Program-made: the position numbers and the translations under genes | In this document: piece by piece, positions 53,739 to 64,000 of the stretch | Position numbering within the stretch: position 1 is the first letter of the stretch | Layout: every line of letters starts with the position of its first letter | The notes under the pieces: generated by a model | What the model saw: the letters and a program-made list of their open reading frames with translations, nothing else | What the model was told of the DNA's origin: nothing | The model's database searches: none | Source of the DNA: Centrapalus pauciflorus | Taxonomy: Eukaryota > Streptophyta > Magnoliopsida > Asterales > Asteraceae | Direction: 5' to 3' | Assembly (NCBI GenBank): GCA_020465985.1 | Contig: JAANYP010002347.1 | Coordinates: 38,382 to 102,381 of the forward strand | Length of the DNA stretch: 64,000 bases

Positions 53739-56700
53739 AAAGGCATAAAATTTTTTAAAATTTAAATTACGAGAACTCGTATACGTGTTTTGTTCATTAA
53801 CTACGATTCATAAACTTTGTAACGTATATAAAACAAATACAAATGTACACGAACGTACCTATAGGCACGTGAATAAAACAAATACTTATTCAAAATCAAG
53901 TTTTATGTATTTAATTACATAATTGATATTCTTACTCGCTATTTTAGGCTTTTTGACCCGAAAATAATGCAAAGAAACAAAATTCCGTCGCAAATTCCTC
54001 ACAAAATTTATCAATTTGCAATAGATTTTCGACGGACCTAAACTTGTTATTTTTTGAAAAAAACAGGCTATCATTAAAAATCCCGCGTACTCACTACGAC
54101 ACACTAATATATGCATTCTTAAAGGCATAAAAAATTTTAAAATTTAAAATACGAGAACTCATATACGTGTTTCTTCATTAACAACGAATCATAAACTTTG
54201 TAACGTATATAAAACAAATACAAATGTACGCGAACGTATCTATAGGCACGTGTATAAAACAAATACTTATTCAAAATCAAGTTTTATCTATTTAATTACA
54301 TAATTGATATTCTTACTCGCTATTTTAGACTTTTTGACCCGAAAATAATGTAAAGAAACAAAATTCCGTCGCAAATCACCCACAAAATTTATCAATTTGC
54401 AATAGATTTGCGACGGACCTAAACTTGTTATTTTTTGAAAGAAACAAGCTATCATTAAAAATCACGCGTACTCACTACGACACACTAATATATGCATTCT
54501 TAAAGGCATAAAAAATTTTAAAATTTAAAATACGAGAACTCATTTACGTGTTTCTTCATTAACAACGAATCATAAACTTTGTAACGTATATAAAACAAAT
54601 ACAAATGTACGCGAACGTATCTATAGGCACGTGTATAAAACAAATACTTATTCAAAATCAAGTTTTATGTATTTAATTACATAATTGATATTCTTACTCG
54701 CTATTTTAGAATTTTTGACCCGAAAATAATGTAAAGAAACAAAATTCCGTCGCAAATCACCCAAAAAATTTATCAATTTGCAATAGATTTGCGCCGGACC
54801 TAAACTTGTTATTTTTGGAAAGAAACAGGCTTTCATTAAAAATCACGCGTACTCACTACGACACACTAATATATGCATTCTTAAAGGCATAAAAAATTTT
54901 AAAATTTAAAACACGAGAACTCATATACGTGTTTCTTTATTAACAACGAATCATAAACTTTGTAACGTATATAAAACAAATACAAATGTACACGAACGTA
55001 TCTATAGGCACGTGTATAAAACAAATACTTATTCAAAATCAAGTTTTATGTTACTCTCTATTTTAGGCTTATTGACCCGAAAATAATGAAAAGAAACAAA
55101 ATTCCATCGCAAATCCCTCACAAAATTTAACAATTTGCGACAGATTTGCGACGGACCTAAACTAATTATTATTAAAAAAAATCGTCTATCATTAAAAATC
55201 ACGCGTACTCACTACAACACACTAATATATGCGTTTTTAAAGTCATAAAAATTCTAAAATTTAAATTACGAGAACTCGTATACGTGTTTTCTTGATTAAC
55301 AACGAAACATAAACTTTGTAACGTATCTAAAACAAATACAAATGTACACGAACGTATCTATAGGCGCGTGTATAAAACAAATACTTATTCAAAATCAAGT
55401 TTTATGTATTTAATTACATAATTGATATTCTTACTCCCTATTTTACGCTTTTTGACCCGAAAATAATGAAAAGAAACAAAATTTCGTCGCAAATACCTCA
55501 AAAAATTTAACAATTTGCGACGGACCTAAACTTATTATTTTTTAAAAAAATCGGCTATCATTAAAAATCACGCGTACTAACAACGACACACTAATATATG
55601 CATTCTTAAAGGCATAAAAAATTTTAAATTTTAAATTACGAGAACACGTATACGTGTTTTATTCATTAACAACGAATCATAAACCTTATAACGTATGTAA
55701 AACAAATAGAAATGTACACGAACTTATCTATATGCACGTGTATAAAACAAATACTTATTCAAAATCAAGTTTTTATGTATTTAATTACATAATTGATATT
55801 CTTACTCCCTATTTTAGGCTTTTTTATCCGAAAATAATGAAAAGAAACAAAATTTCGTCGCAAATCCCTCACAAAATTTAACAATTTGCGATGGATTTGC
55901 GACGGAGCTAAACTTATTATTTTTTAAAAAAATCAGCTATCATTAAAAATCACGCGTACTTACTGCGACACACTAATATATGCATTCTTAAAGGCATAAA
56001 AAATTTTAAAATTTAAATTACGAGAAGTCCTATACGTGTTTTCTTCATTAAGAACGAATCATAAACTTAGTACGTATATAAAACTAATACAAATGTACAT
56101 GAACGTATCTGTAGGCACGTGTATAAAACAAATACTTATTCAAAATCAAGTTTTATCTATTTAATTACATAATTGATATTCTTACTCGCTATTTTAGGCT
56201 TTTTGACCCGAAAATAATGAAAAGAAATAAAATTCCATCGCAAATCCTTCACAAAATCTAAAAATTTGCGATAGATTTGCGACGGACCTAAACTTATTAT
56301 TTTATAAAAAAAATCGGCTATCATTAAAAATCACGCTAAGTCACTACAACACACTAATATATGCATTCTTAAAGTCATAAAAATTCTAAAATTTAAATTA
56401 CGAGAACTCGTATACGTGTTTTCTTCATTAACAACGAATAATAAACTTTGTAACGTATATAAAACAAATAAAAATGTACGCGAACGTATCTACAGGCACG
56501 TGTATAAAACAAATACTTATTCAAAACCAAGTTTTATGTATTTAATTACATAATTGATATTCTTACTCCCTATTTTAGGCTTTTTGACCCGAAAATAATG
56601 AAAAGAAACAAAATTTCGTCGCAAATACCTCACAAAATTTAACAATTTGCGACGGACCTAAACTTATTATTTTATAAAAAAATCGGCTATCATTAAAAAT

Positions 56701-59700
56701 CACGCGTACTAACAACGACACGCTAACATATGCATTCTTAAAGGCATATAAAATTTTAAATTTTAAATTACGAGAACTCGTATACGTGTTTTATTCATTA
56801 ACAACGAATCATAAACCTCATAACGTATGTAAAACAAATAGAAATGTACACGAACTTATCTATATGCACGTGTATAAAACAAATACTTAATCAAAATCAA
56901 GTTTTTATGTGTTTAATTACATAAGTGATATTCTTACTCGCTATTTTAGGCTTTTTGACCTGAAAATAACGAAAAGAAACAAAATTCCGTCGCAAATCCC
57001 TCACAAAATTTAACAATTTGCGATGGATTTGCGACGGAGCTAAACTTATTATTTTTTAAAAAAATCAGCTATCATTAAAAATCACGCGTACTTACTACGA
57101 CACACTAATATATGCATTCTTAAAGGCATAAAAAATTTTAAAATTTAAATTACGAGAAGTCGTATACGTGTTTTCTTCATTAAGAACGAATCATAAACTT
57201 AGTACGTATATAAAACAAATACAAATGTACACGAACGTATCTATAGGCACGTGTATAAAACAAATACTTATTCAAAATCAAGTTTTATCTATTTAATTAC
57301 ATAATTGATATTCTTACTCGCTATTTTAGGCTTTTTGACCCGAAAATAATGAAAAGAAACAAAATTCCGTCGCAAATCCCTCACAAAATTTAACAATTTG
57401 CGATTGATTTGCGACGGACCTAAACTTATTATTTTTAAAAAAAATCGGCTATCATTAAAAATCACACTAACTCACTACAACACACTCATATATGCATTCT
57501 TAAAGTCATAAAAAATTCTAAAATTTAAATTACGAGAACTCGTATACGTTTTTTCTTCATTAACAACGAATCATAAACTTTGTAACGTATATAAATTAAA
57601 TACAAATGTACACGAACGTATCTATAGGCACGTGTATAAAACAAATACTTATTCAAAATCAAGTTTTATGTATTTAATTACATAATTGATATTCTTACTC
57701 GCTATTTTAGGCTTTTTGACCCGAAAATAATGAAAAGAATTAAAATTCCGTCGCAAATCCCTCACAAAATTTAACAATTTGCGATCGATTTGCGACGGAG
57801 CTAAACTTATTATTTTTTAAAAAAATCAGCTATCATTAAAAATCACGCGTACTTACTGCGACACACTAATATATGCATTCTTAAATGCATAAAAAATTTT
57901 AAAATTTAAATTACGATAAGTCCTATACGTGTTTTCTTCATTAAGAACGAATCATAAACTTAGTACGTATATAAAACTAATACAAATGTACACGAACGTA
58001 TCTATAGGCACGTGTATAAAACAAATACTTATTCAAAATCAAGTTTTATCTATTTAATTACATAATTGATATTCTTACTCGCTATTTTAGGCTTTTTGAC
58101 ACGAAAATAATGAAAAGAAAAAAAATTCCGTCGCAAATCCCTCACAAAATTTAAAAATTTGCGATGGAATTGCGACGGAGCTAAACTTATTATTTTTTAA
58201 AAAAAAGCGGCTATCATCAAAAATCACGCGTACTCACTACGACACACTAATATATGCGTTGTAAAAGGCATAAAAAATTTTAAATTTTAAAACACGAGAA
58301 CTCATATACGTGTTTCTTCATGAACAACGAATCATTAACTTTGTAACGTATATAAAACAAATACAAATGTACACGACCGTATCTATAGGAACGTGTATAA
58401 AACAAATACTTATTCAAAATCAAGTTTTATGTATTTAATTACATAATTGATATTCTAACTCCCTATTTTAGGCTTTTTGACCCGAAAATAATGAAAAGAA
58501 ACAAAATTCCGTCGCAAATCCCTCACAAAATTTAACAATTTGCGACAGATTTGCGACGGACCTAAACTTACTATTTTTAAAAAAAAAATCGGCTATCATT
58601 AAAAATCACGCGTACTCACAACGACACACTAATATATGAATTTTTAAAGGCATAAAAAGTTTTAAAATTTAAAATACGAGAACTCCTATACGTGTTTCTT
58701 CATTAACAACGAACCATAAACTTTTTAACGTATATAAAACAAATACAAATGTACGCGAGCGTATCTATATGCACGTGTATAAAACAAATACTTATTCAAA
58801 ATCAAGTTTTATGTATTTAATTACATAATTGATATTGTTACTCGCTATTTTAGGCTTTTTGACCCGAAAATAATGAAAAGAAACAAAATTCCGTCGCAAA
58901 TCCCTCACAAAATTTAAAAATTTGCGATGGATTTGCGACGGACCTAAACTTATTATTTTATAAAAAAAAATCGGCTATCATTAAAAATCACGCTAACTCA
59001 CTACAACACACTAATATATGCATTCTTAAAGGCATAAAAAATTCTAAAATTTAAATTACGAGAACTCGTATACGTGTTTTCTTCATTAACAACGAATCAT
59101 AAACTTTGTAACGTATATAAAACAAATAAAAATGTACGCGAATGTATCTATAGGCACGTGTATAAAACAAATACTTATTCAAAATCAAGTTTTATGTATT
59201 TAATTACATAATTGATATTTTTACTCGCTATTTTAGGCTTTTTGACCCGAAAATAATGAAAAGAAACAAAATTCCGTCGCAAATCCCACACAAAATTTAT
59301 CAATTTTTGATAGATTTGTGACCGACCTAAACTTGTTATTTTTTGAAAAAAAACAGGCTATCATTAAAATCACGCGTACTCACTACGACACACTAATATA
59401 TGCATTCTTAAAGGCATAAAAAGTTTTAAAATTTAAAATAAGAGAACTCCTATACGTGTTTCTTCATTAACAACGAATCATAAACTTTGTAACGTAAAAT
59501 ACAAATGTACGCGAGCGTATCTATATGCACGTGTATAAAACAAATACTTATTCAAAATCAAGTTTTATGTATTTAATTACATAATTGATATTCTTACTCG
59601 CTATTTTAGGCTTTTTGACCCGAAAATAATGAAAAGAAACAAAATTCCGTTGCAAATCCCACACAAAATTTATCAATTTGCGATAGATTTGCGACGGACC

Positions 59701-62700
59701 CAAACTTGTTATTTTTTGAAAAAAACAGGCTATCACTAAAAATCACGCGTACTCACTACGACACACTAATAATGCATTGTAAAAGGCATAAAAAATTTTA
59801 AATTTTAAAACACGAGAACTCATATACGTGTTTCTTCATGAACAACGAATCATTAACTTTGTAACGTATATAAAACAAATACAAATGTACACGACCGTAT
59901 CTATAGGAACGTGTATAAAACAAATACTTATTCAAAATCAAGTTTTATGTATTTAATTACATAATTGATATTCTAACTCCCTATTTTAGGCTTTTTGACC
60001 CGAAAATAATGAAAAGAAACAAAATTCCGTCGCAAATCCCTCACAAAATTTAACAATTTGCGACAGATTTGCGACGGACCTAAACTTACTATTTTAAAAA
60101 AAAAATCAGCTATCATTAAAAATCACGCGTACTCACAACGATACACTAATATATGCATTTTTAAAGGCATAAAAAGTTTTAAAATTTAAAATACGAGAAA
60201 TCCTATACGTGTTTCTTCATTAACAACGAACCATAAACTTTTTAACGTATATAAAACAAATACAAATGTACGCGAGCGTATGTATATGCACGTGTATAAA
60301 ACAAATACTTATTCAAAATCAAGTTTTATGTATTTAATTACATAATTGATATTGTTACTCGCTATTTTAGGCTTTTTGACCCGAAAATAATGAAAAGAAA
60401 CAAAATTCCGTCGCAAATCCCTCACAAAATTTAAAAATTTGCGATGGATTTGCGACGGACCTAAACTTATTATTTTATAAAAAAAATCGGCTATCATTAA
60501 AAATCACGCTAACTCACTACAACACACTAATATATGCATTCTTAAAGTCATAAAAGTTCTAAAATTTAAATTACGAGAACTCGTATACGTGTTTTCTTCA
60601 TTAACAACGAATCATAAACTTTGTAACGTATATAAAACAAATAAAAATGTACACGACCGTATCTATAGGAACGTGTATAAAACAAATACTTATTCAAAAT
60701 CAAGTTTTATGTATTTAATTACATAATTGATATTCTAACTCCCTATTTTAGGCTTTTTGACCCGAAAATAATGAAAAGAAACAAAATTCCGTCGCAAATC
60801 CCTCACAAAATTTAACAATTTGCGACAGATTTGCGACGGACCTAAACTTACTATTTTTAAAAAAAAAAATCGGCTATCATTAAAAATCACGCGTACTCAC
60901 AACGACACACTAATATATGCATTCTTAAAGGCATAAAAAGTTTTAAAATTTAAAATACGAGAACTCCTATACGTGTTTCTTCATTAACAACGAACCATAA
61001 ACTTTGTAACGTATATATAACAAATTCAAATGTACGCGAGCGTATCTATATGCACGTGTATAAAACAAATACTTATTCAAAATCAAGTTTTATGTATTTA
61101 ATTACATAATTGATATTGTTACTCGCTATTTTAGGCTTTTTGACCCGAAAATAATGAAAAGAAAAAAAATTCCGTCGCAAATCCCTCACAAAATTTAAAA
61201 ATTTGCGATGGATTTGTGACGGAGCTAAACTTGTTATTTTTAAAAAAAAACAGGCTATCACTAAAAATCACGCGTACTCACTACGACACACTAATATATG
61301 CATTGTAAAAGGCATAAAAAATTTTAAATTTTAAAACACGAGAACTCGGATACATGTTTTCTTCATTTACAACGAATCATAAACTTTGTAACGTATATAA
61401 AACAAATAAAAATGTACGCGAACGTATCTTAAGGCACGTGTATAAAACAAATACTTATTCAGAACCAAGTTTTATGTATTTAATTACATAATTGATATTC
61501 TTACTCCCCATTTTAGGCTTTTCGACCCGAAAATAATGAAAAAAAACAAAATTTTGTCGCAAATCCCTCATAAAATTTAACAATTTGCGATGGATTTGCG
61601 ACGGAGCTAAACTTATTATTTTTTAAAAAAATCAGTTATCATTAAAAATCACGCTAACTCACTACAACACACTCATATATTCATTCTTAAAGTCATAAAA
61701 AATTCTAAAATTTAAACTACGAGAACTCGGATACGTGTTTCTTCATTAAAAACGAATCATAAACTTTGTAACGTATATAAAACAAAAGTACAAATGTAAG
61801 CGAGCGTATCTATATGCACGTGTATAAAACAAATACTTATTCAAAATCAAGTTTTATGTATTTAATTAAATAATTGATATTCATACTCGCTATTTTAGAC
61901 TTTTTGACCCGAAAATAATGTAAAGAAACAAAATTCCGTCGCAAATCACTCCCAAAATTTATCAATTTGCAATAGATTTGCGACGGACCTAAACTTGTTA
62001 TTTTTTGAAAAAAACAGGCTATCATTAAAAATCACGTGTACTCACTACGACACACTAATATATGCATTCTTAAAGGCATAAAAAATTTTAAAATTTAAAA
62101 TACGAGAACTCCTATACGTGTTTCTTCATTTACAACGAATCATAAACTTTGTAACGTATATAAAACAAATACAAATGTACGCGAACGTATCTATATGCAC
62201 GTGTATAAAACAAATACTTATTCAAAATCAAGTTTTATGTATTTATTTACATAATTGATATTCTTACTCGCTATTTTAGGCTTTTTGACCAGAAAATAAT
62301 GAAAAGAAACAATATTCCGTCGCAAATCTCTCACAAAATTTAAAAATTTGCGATGGATTTGCGACGGAGCTAAACTTATTATTTTTTAAAAATATCGGCT
62401 ATCATCAAAAATCACGCGTACTCACTACGACACACTAATATATGCATTCTTAAAGGAATAAAAAATTTTTAAAATTTAAACTACGGGAACTCGTATACGT
62501 GTTTTCTTCATTAACAACGATTCATAAACTTTGTAATGTGTATAAAACAAATACAAATGTACGCGAACGTATTATAGGCACGTGTATAAAACTTTTTGAC
62601 CCGAGAATAATGTAAAGAAACAAAATTCCGTCGCAAATCACTCACAAAATTTATCAATTTGCAATAGATTTGCGACGGACCTAAACTTGTTATTTTTTGA

Positions 62701-64000
62701 AAAAAACAGGCTATCATTAAAAATCACGCGTACTCACTACGACACACTAATATATGCATTCTTAAAGGCATAAAAAATTTTAAAATTTATAACACGAGAA
62801 CTCATATATGTGTTTCATCATGAACAACGAATCATACACTTTGTAACGTATATAAAACAAATACAAATGTACACGAACGTATCTATAGGCACGTGTATAA
62901 AACAAATACTTATTCAAAATCAAGTTTTATGTATTTAATTACATAATTGATATTATTACTCCCTATTTTAGGATTTTTGACCCGAAAATAATGAAAAAAA
63001 CAAAATTCCGTCGCAAATCCCTCACAATATTTAACAATTTGCGACAGATTTGCGACGGACCAAAACTTACTATTTTTAAAAAAATCGGCTATCATTAAAA
63101 ATCACGCGTACTCACTACAACACTATATGCGTTCTTAAAGTCATAAAAAATTCTAAAATTTAAATTACGAGAACTCGTATACGTGTTTTCTTGATTAACA
63201 ACGAATCATATACTTAGTAACGTATCTAAAACAAATACAAATGTACACGAACGTATCTATAGGCACGTGTATAAACAAATACTTATTCAAAATCAAGTTT
63301 TATGTATTTAATTACATAATTGATATTCTTACTCGCTATTTTAGGCTTTTTGACCTGAGAATAATGTAAAGAAACAAAATTCCGTCGAAAATCCCTCACA
63401 AAATTTATCAATTTGCAATAGATTTGCGACGGATCTAAACTTGCTATTTTTTGAAAAAAACATGCTATCAATAAAAATCATGCGTACTCACTACGACACA
63501 CTAATATATGCACTCTTAAAGGCATAAAAAATTTTAAAATTTAAAATACGAGAACTCATATACGTGTTTCTTCACTAACATCGAATCATAAACTTTGTAA
63601 CGTATATAAAACAAATACAAATGTACCCGAACGTGTCTATAGGCACGTGTATAAAACAAATACTTATTCAAAATCAAGTTTTATGTATTTAATTACATAG
63701 TTGATATTCTTACTCGCTATTTTAGGCTTTTTGACCCGAAAATAATGAAAAGAAACAAAATTCCGTCACAAATCCCTGACAAAATTTAACAATTTGCGAC
63801 AGATTTGCGACGGACCTAAACTTACTATTTTTAAAAAAAATCGGCTATCATTAAAAATCACGCGTACTTACTACAACACTATATGCGTTCTTAAAGTCAT
63901 AAAAAATTCTAAAATTTAAATTACGAGAATTCGTATACGTGTTTTCTTGATTAACAACGAATCATAAACTTTGTAACGTATCTAAAACAAAAACAAATGT
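53739..64000. repeat. Satellite array, ~380-bp monomer, block 5 (continues past the window)
   Basis: About 27 monomers in the same orientation as the other blocks. Several are internally deleted. At 55049 TTTTATG is followed directly by TTACTCTCTATTTTAGG (about 30 bp missing). At 62596 GTGTATAAAAC joins CTTTTTGACCCG (about 90 bp missing). At 63123 and 63885 the CACACTAATATATGC motif is reduced to CACTATATGC. No gene or other element is seen. Confidence 0.95.
58240..61280. repeat. Higher-order repeat of about 1.5 kb (four monomers), two copies
   Basis: The private variants TTCTTCATGAACAACGAATC (about 58314 and 59830) and GAACCATAAACTTTTTAACG (about 58710 and 60229) recur about 1,516 bp apart, that is four monomers. 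CACGACCGTATCTATAGGAACG occurs at 58370, 59890 and 60654, so part of the unit was copied a third time at a shorter interval. Confidence 0.75.

Overview
The window is a block of plant repetitive DNA with no host gene that I can support. Everything I can identify is either an AT-rich tandem satellite (monomer about 380 bp, roughly 30.5 kb and about 80 monomers in all) or an LTR retrotransposon inserted into it. The polyproteins are of plant type (a Ty3/gypsy chromovirus with a C-terminal chromodomain, and Ty1/copia elements with initiator-Met primer sites), so the source is a flowering plant, probably a dicot, and the locus looks like pericentromeric or other constitutive heterochromatin. The copia accessory protein resembles, from memory, one abundant in Asteraceae assemblies, but I would not name a family on that alone.

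Layout. 1-1512: the 3' end of a plus-strand copia element with a 1,126-bp LTR. 1513-12522: satellite, interrupted at 5437-5740 by a 304-bp solo LTR with TSD TATTC. 12523-21340: a complete 8.8-kb Ty3/gypsy element (LTRs of 2,001 bp, TSD TATGC), young by LTR identity, with Gag and Pol in different frames. 21341-29777: satellite, partly in a five-monomer higher-order pattern. 29778-38819: a 9.0-kb plus-strand copia element ('element 1', TSD TCATA), heavily mutated. 38820-39906: 1.1 kb of satellite. 39907-53738: a 13.8-kb minus-strand relative ('element 2', TSD AAAGG) with an intact 1,095-aa Gag, a broken pol and, between pol and the 3' LTR, a long accessory reading frame. 53739-64000: satellite.

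How the parts relate. Four LTR insertions have target-site duplications made of satellite sequence, so they entered a pre-existing array. The left array contains a readable tandem duplication of about 3.4-3.8 kb; its second copy keeps the empty site of the solo LTR, which places that insertion after the duplication. Elements 1 and 2 belong to one family. Both have a +1 offset between gag and protease, TCGAGTTT minisatellites in the leader and several polypurine-tract-like motifs after pol. Element 1 appears to be a deletion derivative: it keeps only the last 80 or so codons of the accessory protein that element 2 carries nearly whole.

The most interesting item is the accessory region of element 2 (about 45330-40219, minus strand). 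Its frame starts just after a textbook 3' splice site, has a TATA box and a 5' splice site upstream, and encodes a globular N-terminal domain, an acidic and coiled-coil middle with a bipartite nuclear localisation signal, and a basic C-terminal domain. It looks like a separately expressed, nuclear retrotransposon protein rather than an envelope protein. The other notable item is a conserved 13-bp inverted repeat in most satellite monomers.
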